The notes beneath the pieces are model-generated. The model worked only from the letters and a program-made list of their open reading frames with translations, ran no database searches and was not told where the DNA came from. Positions 27,274 to 36,541 of a stretch of 64,000 bases of DNA are shown here, one piece after another. Numbering within the stretch: position 1 is the stretch's first letter; every line of letters begins with the position of its first letter. The position numbers were made by a program, and so were the translations under genes. The stretch is from Rhizobium rhizoryzae. GTDB taxonomy: Bacteria; Pseudomonadota; Alphaproteobacteria; Rhizobiales; Rhizobiaceae. The DNA lies in the NCBI RefSeq assembly GCF_011046895.1, contig NZ_CP049250.1, positions 558,001 to 622,000 on the forward strand, in the 5' to 3' direction.

Positions 27274-28005
27274 TCAGCGAGCAGCCATCTGGCCAGACAT
27301 CAGCACGGGACCGGTAGGACCGCCGGATGGCGAGCCACCCTTCGGTTCCAGGCTTACGGCCAGCGTGACACCATTTGTAATACGGCGTCGCATCGTGTCT
27401 GGAACAATGACATCGCCGTTTGCGCCCTCCGGCATCAGACCGAGTGAAACCGGCGGGGCGTTTCCGTCAATCATCCACAGTTGCAGAGACTTCGGCTCCG
27501 CCTGGGTATTGGCGACAGGTGTCATGACGAGCCTTCCACTGCGCGGCTCGTAACTTGCGAGCAGGCTCATATTGGTCCCTTCCTGCCCTTTCAGTTGCGC
27601 CTGCATCTGTCCGCCTGTCTTCAGGGAAGACGGAGGCTGCAGACCAAAGATGGCGACACCAATCAGCATCAGGAACGAGGCAAGGGCCAAGGTTCGCCAA
27701 ACAGGGGCCGATGACCACAGACGCTGCCCAAGTCCCGAAAGCTGCGCCTGTTGCGAGCCCCTCGTGAACAGGCGCTGTTGCACTTGCGGAAACACAGAGT
27801 CCGGTGGCAGTTGAGGAGTGTATTCATCATCCATGGACGACAGATTTTCCTGCCAGCGTGCGACCATAGCCGCAAAGGCGCGGTCGCGCCGAATTCGCTG
27901 TTCGACCTGCTGACGCTTTTCGGCGGGCAGCACGCCCAGAACATACTCGCCAGCAAGAACTTCGTCTCTTGCGCGATCCCCTTCGCTCTGGTCCGGCCTA
28001 GTCAT
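27274..28005 (-). CDS. RskA-type membrane anti-sigma factor
   Basis: 243 residues: a cytoplasmic N-terminal anti-sigma region (LAGEYVLGVLPAEKRQQVEQ), one TM around residue 110 (LALASFLMLIGVAIFG), and a periplasmic RskA domain (PKSLQLWMIDGNAPPVSLG). Such proteins hold an ECF sigma factor at the membrane until proteolysis frees it. Start 28005 overlaps the sigma gene's stop (ATGA), so the two are translationally coupled. The N-terminus has no clear zinc-binding HxxxCxxC, consistent with the SigK/RskA type rather than the ChrR type. Confidence 0.92.
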   Translation of the reverse strand: MTRPDQSEGDRARDEVLAGEYVLGVLPAEKRQQVEQRIRRDRAFAAMVARWQENLSSMDDEYTPQLPPDSVFPQVQQRLFTRGSQQAQLSGLGQRLWSSAPVWRTLALASFLMLIGVAIFGLQPPSSLKTGGQMQAQLKGQEGTNMSLLASYEPRSGRLVMTPVANTQAEPKSLQLWMIDGNAPPVSLGLMPEGANGDVIVPDTMRRRITNGVTLAVSLEPKGGSPSGGPTGPVLMSGQMAAR

Positions 28006-28544
28006 CGGTCCATGCACTCTCTCAGTTTCAAAAGACTGCGCCTCAGCCACGTCCGCATCGTATTCAGCGGCACATCGTATCGTTCCGCCAGTTCCTGGTA
28101 ACTCATGCCATCGACATAAGCCGCGCGAACCGCCTGTGCCCGATCAGGATCCAACTCTTGCATGCACCTGTCAATGCGCCTTCCTTCGCCACTGATCACA
28201 GTTTGCGCCTCCGGATCCGGAGCATCATCAACAAGGCTGTCCGCTTCATCGTCCAGATTTTCCGTCTCTTGCTTGCGGCTTCGCAGCACATCCAGCGAAT
28301 GGTTCCGCGCAATCGCGCAGAGCCAGGGCATTGCGCTGGTCTGTCCTCCGACAAAACGGTCGGCGCGATACCAGATCTTGACGAAGATTTCCTGTAACGC
28401 ATCTTCCGCATCCGACCGCACCTTGAGGAGACGAAGACAAATACCGAAAAGTTTCGGGGATGCGGCAAGATAAAGTGCGTGGAAAGCGGCACGATCCTGC
28501 AAGGCTACCCGGGCCAGCAGATCCGGGAGATCGGTCTCACCCAT
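28002..28544 (-). CDS. ECF RNA polymerase sigma factor (SigK-like)
   Basis: About 180 residues with sigma region 2 ([20 protein letters not shown] ... [16 protein letters not shown]) and region 4 ([29 protein letters not shown]). Directs RNA polymerase to a small regulon and is held by the anti-sigma encoded next. The start is uncertain: the frame opens at 28631, ATGs occur at 28595, 28553 and 28544, and GGGAG lies 9 bases before 28544. The gene is divergent from argB. Confidence 0.92.
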   Translation of the reverse strand: MGETDLPDLLARVALQDRAAFHALYLAASPKLFGICLRLLKVRSDAEDALQEIFVKIWYRADRFVGGQTSAMPWLCAIARNHSLDVLRSRKQETENLDDEADSLVDDAPDPEAQTVISGEGRRIDRCMQELDPDRAQAVRAAYVDGMSYQELAERYDVPLNTMRTWLRRSLLKLRECMDR

Positions 28545-28669
28545 TGCACTCATCTCCCACGGCACATTTGGCAGTCTCAAGCCGCTTACGGTCATTTGTT
28601 TCAAACGGATTATTTCCTCCGTCAAAAACATGGGTTAAAAGGCCGCACCAAGGTTCCAGAGGTGTTTTC

Positions 28670-29557
28670 ATGTCCCCTTCCGAAAGCGAGATGCAGGCCC
28701 AGTTGCTGGCGCAGGCCCTGCCCTTCATGCAGCGTTACGAGAACAAGACCATCGTCGTGAAATATGGCGGCCATGCGATGGGTGACGCGGCGCTCGGTCG
28801 CGCTTTCGCCGAAGACATCGCACTTCTCAAGCAGGCGGGCGTCAATCCGATTGTCGTGCATGGTGGCGGTCCGCAAATCGGCGCAATGCTCTCCAAGATG
28901 GGGATCGAATCCAAGTTCGAGGGCGGATTGCGCGTGACCGACCAGAAGACGGTCGAGATCGTCGAAATGGTGCTGGCCGGTTCGATCAACAAGGAAATCG
29001 TCGCGCTCATCAACCAGACGGGCGAATGGGCGATCGGGCTTTGCGGCAAGGACGGCAACATGGTGTTTGCCGAAAAGGCGAAGAAGACCGTGATCGATCC
29101 GGAATCGAATATCGAGCGCGTTCTGGACCTTGGCTTCGTCGGTGAAGTGGTGGAAGTCGACCGTACGCTGCTCGACCTTCTGGCGAAGTCGGAAATGATC
29201 CCCGTCATCGCGCCTGTTGCTCCGGGCCGTGATGGCGCGACCTACAACATCAACGCCGACACGTTTGCCGGCGCGATTGCAGGCGCGCTGCGCGCCGACC
29301 GTCTGCTGTTCCTCACCGATGTGCCAGGCGTGCTCGACAAGGACAAGAACCTGATCAAGGAGCTTTCTGTTGCGCAGGCGCAGGCGCTCATCAAGGACGG
29401 TACGATTTCCGGCGGCATGATTCCGAAGGTCGAGACTTGCATCGACGCCATCAAGGCGGGCGTCCAGGGCGTTGTCATCCTCAACGGGAAGACCTCGCAT
29501 TCGGTTCTTCTGGAAATCTACACAGAAGGTGGCGCAGGAACACTCATCGTTCCCTGA
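28670..29557 (+). CDS. argB: acetylglutamate kinase
   Basis: Second step of arginine synthesis, phosphorylating N-acetylglutamate; typically the arginine-feedback point in hexameric enzymes. 295 residues with the kinase motifs [11 protein letters not shown] and [11 protein letters not shown] near the N-terminus and [14 protein letters not shown] further on. The N-terminal helix preceding the kinase domain, involved in hexamer formation and arginine sensing, is present. The start at 28670 is preceded by AGAGGTG; the open frame upstream to 28460 belongs to the sigma-factor region. Confidence 0.97.
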   Translation: MSPSESEMQAQLLAQALPFMQRYENKTIVVKYGGHAMGDAALGRAFAEDIALLKQAGVNPIVVHGGGPQIGAMLSKMGIESKFEGGLRVTDQKTVEIVEMVLAGSINKEIVALINQTGEWAIGLCGKDGNMVFAEKAKKTVIDPESNIERVLDLGFVGEVVEVDRTLLDLLAKSEMIPVIAPVAPGRDGATYNINADTFAGAIAGALRADRLLFLTDVPGVLDKDKNLIKELSVAQAQALIKDGTISGGMIPKVETCIDAIKAGVQGVVILNGKTSHSVLLEIYTEGGAGTLIVP

Positions 29558-29563
29558 TATCGC

Positions 29564-30469
29564 TCAGACGAAAATGAGACCAAGGATGCCTGTCAGAATG
29601 AGCAGGCATCCCAAGACTTCCAGCCGGTTGATGCGCTCCTTGAACAGGAAGACCGAGGCTGCGAAGGTGAAGACGAGTTCGATCTGGCCCAGCGCCCTCA
29701 CATAGGCCACCTGCTGCAGCGTCATGGCCGTAAACCATCCCGCAGATCCCAGAACACCGGCCAGCCCGACCAGCGCCGACGACCGCCAGGACCGGATGAC
29801 CTTGCCGATTTCGGCACGGTCGGTAAACACCATCCAGACCAGCATGTAGAGCGTCTGGAACCCGGTGACAAAGGCCAGCGTGAAGGCTGCCTGCACCACG
29901 GCATTGGGTCCGTCCAGGGACAGAGACGCGCTGCGATAGGCGACGGCCGAGATTCCGAAGACACCGCCCGACGCAATGCCGATGAGGGCTGTGCGGCTGA
30001 AAAGCGCGGCCAATAGACTGCGTGCATTGAGTGGCGTGCGTGCAACCGAGATCAGCATGACACCGATAACGCCGATGATGATGGCAAGGACGGTTCCCGG
30101 CTGAAGTCTTTCGCCGAGCAGCACCAGACCGAACAGCGCCGCCTGCACGGGCTCTGTTTTCGAGTAGGCAGTTCCAACCGCGAAGTTCCGCAAGGAAAAC
30201 AGATAGACCAGCATGATCGTCGCGTAGATCTGTGCCAGACCACCGAGGATTGCCCAGCCAACGAAGGGCCAGTTCATCTGCGGCAGAAAATAGCCTCCAA
30301 CAAAATGCAGGGCAGCGACGTAGAGAACGGCAACCGGAAAACCGTAGCCGAAGCGCACGAAACTGGCGCCCCGGGTGCCGAGGCTGGAACGCAGATGACG
30401 CTGCAGGGCAGAGCGCAGATTCTGCAGGAATGCAGCCGCAATGGTGATGGGGATCCAGAGTTCCATCAT
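29564..30469 (-). CDS. EamA/DMT-family membrane transporter
   Basis: 301 residues with about ten predicted TM segments; the C-terminal half ends VFTFAASVFLFKERINRLEVLGCLLILTG-like, typical of EamA carriers (LGQIELVFTFAASVF). It ends 6 bases from the argB stop on the opposite strand. Substrate unknown. It is not closely similar to the other EamA gene at 24.9 kb. Confidence 0.88.
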   Translation of the reverse strand: MMELWIPITIAAAFLQNLRSALQRHLRSSLGTRGASFVRFGYGFPVAVLYVAALHFVGGYFLPQMNWPFVGWAILGGLAQIYATIMLVYLFSLRNFAVGTAYSKTEPVQAALFGLVLLGERLQPGTVLAIIIGVIGVMLISVARTPLNARSLLAALFSRTALIGIASGGVFGISAVAYRSASLSLDGPNAVVQAAFTLAFVTGFQTLYMLVWMVFTDRAEIGKVIRSWRSSALVGLAGVLGSAGWFTAMTLQQVAYVRALGQIELVFTFAASVFLFKERINRLEVLGCLLILTGILGLIFV

Positions 30470-30565
30470 GCTGGGCTAACATGCAGGTCATGAGCCGCCA
30501 AGTCCGCTCGGATGCGTAAGCGTTCTCCCCTTTCAATTCTCCTCGGCTCAAGGCATAAAGCGCGC

Positions 30566-31276
30566 ATGGCAAAGATGACGAACATACCTGACCCCGCCGA
30601 TTTCTCGCATGTCCGTGACTGGGTCTTCGACCTCGACAACACGCTCTATCCGCATCACATCAATCTGTTTGCGCAGATCGATCGCAACATGACGGATTTC
30701 GTCGCGACCCTTCTGCAGCTGGAGCCGGAAGAGGCAAGGAAACTGCAGAAACAGTACTATCATGAGCATGGGACGACGCTGCGCGGTTTGATGATCCATC
30801 ATAAGATCGATCCGAATGCCTTCCTCGAAAAGGCGCATGCCATCGATTACTCGGCGCTCCTGCCACATCCCGAGCTGGGCGAAGCAATCAAGGCTCTCTC
30901 CGGACGCAAGTTCATCTTCACCAATGGCACCGTATCGCATGCGGAGGCTGCGGCCCGCGCGCTTGGCATCCTCGATCATTTCGACGATATTTTCGATATT
31001 GTCGCTGCCGATTACGTTCCGAAGCCTGCGGGTGAAACCTACGACAAGTTCACGCAGTTGAAGCGGATCGACACAGCCCACGCGGCCATGTTCGAAGACC
31101 TGCCGCGCAACCTCATTGCTCCACGGGCGCTTGGCATGAAGACGGTTCTTCTTGCACCCAGAAATCTGGGCGAATTCGTTATCGAGCGCTGGGAAGAGGT
31201 GCGCGAAGACGACGAGAACATCGATTACGTTACCGACGACCTTGCGACATTTCTGCAAACGTTGAACCGCGGTTGA
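30566..31276 (+). CDS. HAD-family pyrimidine 5'-nucleotidase-type phosphatase
   Basis: 236 residues of the haloacid dehalogenase superfamily: motif I DLDNTLYPHH, motif II FTNGT, motif III Lys in YVPKPAGET and motif IV MFEDLPRN. The pattern DLDNTLY places it with the Sdt1/Phm8-type pyrimidine 5'-nucleotidases that remove phosphate from UMP/CMP. Start 30566 (MAKMTNIP) is chosen over 30512 from resemblance to rhizobial relatives; binding site weak. Confidence 0.88.
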   Translation: MAKMTNIPDPADFSHVRDWVFDLDNTLYPHHINLFAQIDRNMTDFVATLLQLEPEEARKLQKQYYHEHGTTLRGLMIHHKIDPNAFLEKAHAIDYSALLPHPELGEAIKALSGRKFIFTNGTVSHAEAAARALGILDHFDDIFDIVAADYVPKPAGETYDKFTQLKRIDTAHAAMFEDLPRNLIAPRALGMKTVLLAPRNLGEFVIERWEEVREDDENIDYVTDDLATFLQTLNRG

Positions 31277-31399
31277 ACTGATCTCGCCACAACCGAGATT
31301 ACCAAAGTTTCATCCAGCCTTACGGTTCTTTAAGTGGTGTCGGAACGGCTCTGCTCCTACCTTCGTTGTCATAAGACAAAGGGAAAGGAAGCAACCCAC

Positions 31400-32110
31400 A
31401 TGACACTCAAGAGAGTTGCACTCGCCGCGCTTGGCGCAACGTTTCTGGTGGGCGCGCTGGCGCCTGCAAGCTTCGCCGCGCCCGGTCGCCCGGACAGAGA
31501 AGGGCATGGCCCCCGTGGCGGGATGATGCAGGAACTGGTATTCGTACGGCTGTTGAAAGACGCCGACACGAACAAGGACGGCAAGATTACCAAGGAAGAA
31601 GTTGCCGCCTGGGAGACCAAGCTGTTCGATGCCGCTGACGCCAACAAGGACGGCAACCTGACGCCCGGTGAAATTCGCCAGTACCACAAGGCGCGCATGG
31701 AAGAATTCCGGGAGCAGCGCAAGGCTGAACGGGCTGCAAATGACCAGGCAAAGCCGGAAGAGCAGGCCAAGGGTGCCGACGCTCCGCCGCCACCGCCACC
31801 AGGCCCCGACGGCAAGCCCGACGGCAAGCCAGGCCATGGACCAAAGCATGGCGGCCATCACGACATGGCGGAAGGTCGCCACGGACGCGACCATGGCCGC
31901 GATCATGGGGGCAGAGACGATTGGGATGGTCCACGCAAGGGACCGGGCATGATGCCGGCAGCTGCCCTCATCCGCTTTGTCGATACGGACGAAAATGGGC
32001 AGATCAGCAAGGATGAAGCTGCCAATGCCGCAACGAAGCTGTTTGAGCGCATGGACCGCAACAAGGATGGCGTCATTTCCATCGACGATATCCCGAGCCA
32101 GCCGCTTTAA
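31400..32110 (+). CDS. secreted EF-hand calcium-binding protein
   Basis: 236 residues: signal peptide (cleavage near ASFAAPG), two EF-hand loops (DADTNKDGKITKEE, DANKDGNLTPGE), a low-complexity linker rich in Pro, Gly, Asp and His, and two more EF-hand loops (DTDENGQISKDE, DRNKDGVISIDD). The four loops keep the D-x-[DN]-x-[DN]-G-x-[IL] ligands, so calcium binding is likely; the His/Asp-rich linker could bind other metals. Start at 31400 follows GGAAAGGAAG. Followed by a strong terminator. Function in the periplasm or outside the cell is unknown. Confidence 0.9.
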   Translation: MTLKRVALAALGATFLVGALAPASFAAPGRPDREGHGPRGGMMQELVFVRLLKDADTNKDGKITKEEVAAWETKLFDAADANKDGNLTPGEIRQYHKARMEEFREQRKAERAANDQAKPEEQAKGADAPPPPPPGPDGKPDGKPGHGPKHGGHHDMAEGRHGRDHGRDHGGRDDWDGPRKGPGMMPAAALIRFVDTDENGQISKDEAANAATKLFERMDRNKDGVISIDDIPSQPL

Positions 32111-32153
32111 TCGCGACCGGTAGCGCAGCGCGCTATCCAGCCGCTGCATTGCG

Positions 32154-32186
32154 AGGTCCGCTCCTGCCGCCGGGAGCGGACCTTTT
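32154..32186 (+). terminator. rho-independent terminator after the EF-hand gene
   Basis: AGGTCCGCTCC (32154-32164) and GGAGCGGACCT (32173-32183) form a perfect 11-bp stem with an 8-nt loop, followed by TTTT. Confidence 0.92.
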
Positions 32187-32192
32187 CAGTCT

Positions 32193-33071
32193 CTACTCTT
32201 TCTTGCCGTTCAGGTCGTAGAAGTCGGCGATGACTTTCCAGGCCTGATCTGCTGTCTCCACGAAATTGATGAGATCCATATCGTCCGGAGCGATGGTGCC
32301 GAAATTGGCAAGCGCTTCGAAATCGATGATGCGGTTCCAGAATTCCGGGGCAAACAGGATCAACGGAACGCGTTCCATGCGGCGTGTCTGGATCAGCGTC
32401 AGCGCCTCGAACAGCTCATCCAGAGTTCCGAAACCACCCGGAAACACTACGACAGCGCGTGCACGCATCAAGAAGTGCATCTTGCGGATGGCGAAATAGT
32501 GGAAGTTGAAGCTCAACTCCGGCGTCACATACTGGTTTGGCGCCTGTTCATGCGGCAGAAGAATGTTCAAGCCGATGGTGGGGGCACCGGCTTCCGATGC
32601 GCCCTTGTTACCCGCTTCCATCACCCCGGGGCCGCCCCCGGTGACGACAACGAATTCCTGGTGATTCGAGAGTGCCGAATGGCGGGCGCACAGTGCCGCG
32701 AACTTCTCAGCCTCCTCGTAGAAAACGGAAGCCTTCTTAAGATTGTCCCGCTGAACATCGTTCTTGGCAGCCCAGGGTTCCGCGCCGGGTGCGGGAATGC
32801 GCGCACCGCCGAACAGTACGACTGTGGATTTGATGCCCATCTCGGTCAGCATCATTTCAGGCTTGAGCAGTTCCAATTGCAGGCGGACGGGGCGCAGCTC
32901 CGGGCGGCACAGGAAATCCTCATCCACATAGGCAAGGCGATAGGACGGCGACTCAGACTGCGGCGTCTTGGGAACCTGACGGGCGCGCAGCTTGTCGACG
33001 GAACTCGCCTTCAACGGATCCCATACACCATCCTTGCGCCGCATCTTCTTCTCATCGCCTGCTTTCGCCAT
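32193..33071 (-). CDS. LOG-family Rossmann-fold protein (TIGR00730 type)
   Basis: 292 residues with the LOG family motifs GGGPGVMEAGNKGASEAG and PGGFGTLDELFEALT, the site that cleaves nucleoside 5'-monophosphates such as cytokinin riboside phosphates in LONELY GUY enzymes. It is the longer bacterial form with about 90 extra N-terminal residues. Start at 33071 (MAKAGDEKK) has GAGGG 11 bases upstream; the frame extends to 33119. Whether it makes cytokinins or recycles nucleotides cannot be told from sequence. Confidence 0.88.
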   Translation of the reverse strand: MAKAGDEKKMRRKDGVWDPLKASSVDKLRARQVPKTPQSESPSYRLAYVDEDFLCRPELRPVRLQLELLKPEMMLTEMGIKSTVVLFGGARIPAPGAEPWAAKNDVQRDNLKKASVFYEEAEKFAALCARHSALSNHQEFVVVTGGGPGVMEAGNKGASEAGAPTIGLNILLPHEQAPNQYVTPELSFNFHYFAIRKMHFLMRARAVVVFPGGFGTLDELFEALTLIQTRRMERVPLILFAPEFWNRIIDFEALANFGTIAPDDMDLINFVETADQAWKVIADFYDLNGKKE

Positions 33072-33221
33072 TGCGCACAATCCCTCAAGATACGAATCAC
33101 GGAGGGCGCCAATTCGCATTGACGCCCGGATGGCGCTCGCTTAGAGCAAAAGGCACCAATTTGCCAGTCGGCAAGAGAGCCTACCCCATCACGTTACGAG
33201 CGACAGCCGCAGGATTTCCCG

Positions 33222-34091
33222 ATGACCAGCACAGCAAGCCAGGACTACGCCTCCCTTGAAGCCCTGATCGAAAAGGCTTTCGACGAGCGCGACAGCATTT
33301 CAATCAGCACGCGCGGCGAAGTGCGCGACAGCGTGGAAGAGGCGCTGAACCTGCTCGATAGCGGCAAGCTGCGCGTCGCAACACGCGGCGAAGACGGTAA
33401 CTGGACTGTTCACCAGTGGCTGAAGAAGGCCGTGCTTCTGTCGTTCCGCCTGAACGACATGGAAGTCGTGAAGGGTGGTCCCGGCGCTTCCACCTGGTGG
33501 GACAAGGTTCCTTCCAAGTTCGAAAACTGGGGCGAAACGGAATTTCGTTCGGCCGGCTTCCGTGCGGTGCCCAATGCCGTCGTTCGCCGCTCCGCCTATA
33601 TCGCGCCAAGCGTCGTGCTGATGCCCTCCTTCGTAAACCTCGGCGCCTATGTGGGCGAAGGCACCATGGTCGATACATGGGCGACCGTTGGCTCATGCGC
33701 CCAGATCGGCAAGCATGTCCATCTCTCTGGCGGTGTCGGCATTGGCGGCGTTCTGGAGCCCATGCAGGCAGGCCCGACCATCATCGAAGACAACTGCTTC
33801 ATCGGCGCACGTTCTGAAGTGGTGGAAGGCTGCATCATTCGCGAAGGCTCCGTGCTCGGCATGGGCGTCTACATCGGCAAGTCCACCAAGATCGTGGACC
33901 GCGCAACCGGCGAAGTCACCTATGGCGAAGTTCCTCCCTATTCCGTTGTCGTTGCGGGCTCCATGCCCTCCGGCAACGCCACCATGGGCAATGGCCAGCC
34001 TGCGCCGCATCTCTATTGCGCGGTCATCGTCAAGCGCGTCGACGAAAAGACCCGCTCCAAGACCGGCATCAACGAGTTGCTGCGCGACTGA
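33222..34091 (+). CDS. dapD: tetrahydrodipicolinate N-succinyltransferase
   Basis: Transfers succinyl from succinyl-CoA in the succinylase branch of lysine/diaminopimelate synthesis. 289 residues; the middle shows the hexapeptide repeats of a left-handed beta helix ([31 protein letters not shown]) and the DapD-specific [16 protein letters not shown]. dapE follows 27 bases later, so the two are one unit. Confidence 0.97.
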   Translation: MTSTASQDYASLEALIEKAFDERDSISISTRGEVRDSVEEALNLLDSGKLRVATRGEDGNWTVHQWLKKAVLLSFRLNDMEVVKGGPGASTWWDKVPSKFENWGETEFRSAGFRAVPNAVVRRSAYIAPSVVLMPSFVNLGAYVGEGTMVDTWATVGSCAQIGKHVHLSGGVGIGGVLEPMQAGPTIIEDNCFIGARSEVVEGCIIREGSVLGMGVYIGKSTKIVDRATGEVTYGEVPPYSVVVAGSMPSGNATMGNGQPAPHLYCAVIVKRVDEKTRSKTGINELLRD

Positions 34092-34118
34092 TTGAGCATA
34101 GTGAGCATTGTCGAGATC

Positions 34119-35312
34119 ATGGCTGTTACAGATCCTGTCCAGAACCTGCAGACGCTGATCCGCTGCCCTTCGGTCACACCGAAGGAAGGCGGGGCGCTTT
34201 CAGCTCTTACGGCCATGCTCGAACCACTGGGTTTTTCCGTCGAGCGTGTCACGGCTACCGAGCCGGGCACGCCTGACATCGAGAACCTCTACGCGCGCCT
34301 GGGTTCCTCCGGGCCGCACCTGATGTTTGCCGGTCATACGGATGTGGTTCCGGTTGGCGATGAAGCCTCTTGGACGCATCCGCCCTTCTCTGCCGATATT
34401 GCCAATGGTGAGATGTTTGGGCGCGGCGCGGTTGACATGAAAGGCGGTATTGCCTGCTTTGTCGCCGCTGTCGCTCGCCACATCGAAACACATGGCGCAC
34501 CGAAAGGCTCCATTTCGTTCCTGATCACCGGTGACGAGGAAGGCCCTGCCATCAACGGCACCGTCAAGCTGCTGGAATGGGCGGCGGCGAAGGGTGAGCG
34601 CTGGGATGCCTGCCTTGTCGGCGAGCCGACAAACCCGGATCAACTGGGCGATATGATCAAGATCGGCCGTCGCGGTTCGATCTCAGGTTTCGTAACCGTG
34701 CATGGGGTGCAAGGCCATGTGGCCTATCCGCATCTGGCAGATAATCCCATTCGCGCTGTCACGGCCATGACCAAGGCATTGATGAGCCCGCCACTCGATG
34801 CAGGGACTGCCGAATTCCCGCCCACCAATCTCGAAGTCACGGCAATCGACACAGGCAATTCCGCAACCAACGTCATTCCCGCCAAGGCAAGCTTTGCCTT
34901 CAATGTACGCTTCAACGACACATGGTCGGCTGACAGCATTCAAGCCGAACTGATCCGGCGGCTGAACGAAGCTGCCACTGATCAGGAACTGCGCGCAGGC
35001 CGCCCCGCCATTCGCTATGACATCACCTGGTCGGAGCGACCAAGCCACGTGTTCCTGACCCGTGACGACGCGTTGATCTCGTCGCTATCCAAGGCGATCG
35101 AGGCGAAGACAGGCAGGCACCCTGCCCTTTCCACGACAGGCGGCACATCGGACGCACGGTTCATCAAGGACTACTGCCCGGTGGTGGAGTTCGGCCTCGT
35201 GGGACAGACCATGCACATGGTGGATGAGCGGGTGGCCGTGGCAGATCTGGAAAAGCTGACAGATATCTACGCTCACTTCATCGAGCAATGGTTCGAGAAT
35301 GCCAAGGCTTGA
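34119..35312 (+). CDS. dapE: succinyl-diaminopimelate desuccinylase
   Basis: M20-family zinc hydrolase removing succinate from N-succinyl-L,L-diaminopimelate. Metal-site motifs are present: MFAGHTDVVP, GRGAVDMKGG and TGDEEGPA; the C-terminal GTSDARF is typical. 397 residues from the ATG at 34119; the frame begins at a TTG at 34092 which overlaps the dapD stop and could serve as a coupled start. It overlaps the next gene by 14 bases. Confidence 0.96.
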   Translation: MAVTDPVQNLQTLIRCPSVTPKEGGALSALTAMLEPLGFSVERVTATEPGTPDIENLYARLGSSGPHLMFAGHTDVVPVGDEASWTHPPFSADIANGEMFGRGAVDMKGGIACFVAAVARHIETHGAPKGSISFLITGDEEGPAINGTVKLLEWAAAKGERWDACLVGEPTNPDQLGDMIKIGRRGSISGFVTVHGVQGHVAYPHLADNPIRAVTAMTKALMSPPLDAGTAEFPPTNLEVTAIDTGNSATNVIPAKASFAFNVRFNDTWSADSIQAELIRRLNEAATDQELRAGRPAIRYDITWSERPSHVFLTRDDALISSLSKAIEAKTGRHPALSTTGGTSDARFIKDYCPVVEFGLVGQTMHMVDERVAVADLEKLTDIYAHFIEQWFENAKA

Positions 35313-35916
35313 AGAGGTCCGCTCCCTTTGGGGAGGACTGTGGCAGATTGCCCGTGGAGATGCCCGTGGACTGTCTCTATTCGACATTTCCGATGAGGGT
35401 CTGACACGCTCCTTCTGGGCCATCGCCTACTGCCTGCCCATCTTCCTGCTCAACGCAATCCTGCTTCGTGCCGCCTATATCGAGGTTCTCGCCGATCCTG
35501 CACGCGGACATGTGATCTTTGTGTTTCAGGCCATGGTGCTGCAACTGGCGAGCTGGGCCTTCGTCCTGATCTGCACCATCCTGTTCGGGCTGGCATTTGG
35601 TTATCGTCCACTACTGAGGCCGATGGTGGTCATGGCGAACTGGGGCAGCGTTCCCGTGCTTTACGCCATCGCCGGACTAGTTCAGCCGATCCTACATTTG
35701 ACACGCGGAACCGGCCTCCTGTCCTGGATGCTGAATATGTCATTCTGGATTGTAGCAATCGCAATCCCGCTCTATCTCATCTGGCGTATTCTTCTGACAC
35801 TCGTGGGCGGCCCAGCGTGGAAGCGTGGCGGTTTCCTGCTTCTGGTTCTGGCTGCGTCGCTCTGGGCCATCCGCACACTTGAAATATCTCTGGGACTCAA
35901 TATTCCCTATCCGTGA
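35299..35916 (+). CDS. small multi-pass membrane protein, unknown function (copy 1)
   Basis: 205 residues with an N-terminal amphipathic stretch (LWGGLWQIARGDARGLSLFD) followed by about five TM segments. It shares the block GLSLFDISDEGLTRSFWAI with the next gene's [19 protein letters not shown], so the two arose by tandem duplication. Its ATG lies inside the end of dapE, implying co-transcription with dapD-dapE. I do not recognise a named family; no catalytic motif is evident. Confidence 0.82.
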   Translation: MPRLEEVRSLWGGLWQIARGDARGLSLFDISDEGLTRSFWAIAYCLPIFLLNAILLRAAYIEVLADPARGHVIFVFQAMVLQLASWAFVLICTILFGLAFGYRPLLRPMVVMANWGSVPVLYAIAGLVQPILHLTRGTGLLSWMLNMSFWIVAIAIPLYLIWRILLTLVGGPAWKRGGFLLLVLAASLWAIRTLEISLGLNIPYP

Positions 35917-35944
35917 AATCCTGTTCCATCGCGAGGCGTGATTC

Positions 35945-36541
35945 TTGCCCTCTTTCTCCGAAGTGAAGCTTTACGTGCTTGGTCTCTGGCTTCTGGTCAA
36001 AGGCGACCGGGCAGGATTGGCACTGGTCGATTTTACCGACCGTGGAATGATGCGCTCCTTTTGGGCCATCGTCTGGTGCATTCCGGCCATCGGCTTTTCC
36101 TGGATCTGGTGGCGGCTTGCCTTTCTGGAAACCATGCCCCCCGGCTTCCGGCTTGGCGGGATATTCTTTTTCCGCATGGCCCTGCTGGAGGCCTCGAACT
36201 GGCTGGTGCCGCTCGTTCTTGCCGGTCTGATGGCTCTCACAATGGGGCTTGCCCGACAATTCCCGGCCATTGTTTTCACGGCTAACTGGCTGTCCGTGCC
36301 ATTTTCCTATCTCTACGGATTGCTCAGCATCTTGCTGGTGCTCATGCCCGGACTGACCGGCCTGATCGCTCTCATCTGGCTTGGTGCGATCGTGGCGCTG
36401 GTCGTCTGCCTGTCGCGCATCTTTCGCATGATCATTGGTCCGCAGGGATTGACGATTGCGACGCTGACAATGGTGCTGATCGTGCCGTCGCTGCTGCTGT
36501 CCGACGTCCTGGAACGCTTTCTCGGCGTCTATCCCGGCTGA
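35945..36541 (+). CDS. small multi-pass membrane protein, unknown function (copy 2)
   Basis: 198 residues, same layout as copy 1: an N-terminal motif with [21 protein letters not shown] and about five TM segments. The start is probably the TTG at 35945, with GAGGCG 7 bases upstream; the next in-frame ATG would delete the shared motif. It follows copy 1 by 28 bases and its end overlaps truA (opposite strand) by 13 bases. Function unknown. Confidence 0.8.
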   Translation: MPSFSEVKLYVLGLWLLVKGDRAGLALVDFTDRGMMRSFWAIVWCIPAIGFSWIWWRLAFLETMPPGFRLGGIFFFRMALLEASNWLVPLVLAGLMALTMGLARQFPAIVFTANWLSVPFSYLYGLLSILLVLMPGLTGLIALIWLGAIVALVVCLSRIFRMIIGPQGLTIATLTMVLIVPSLLLSDVLERFLGVYPG

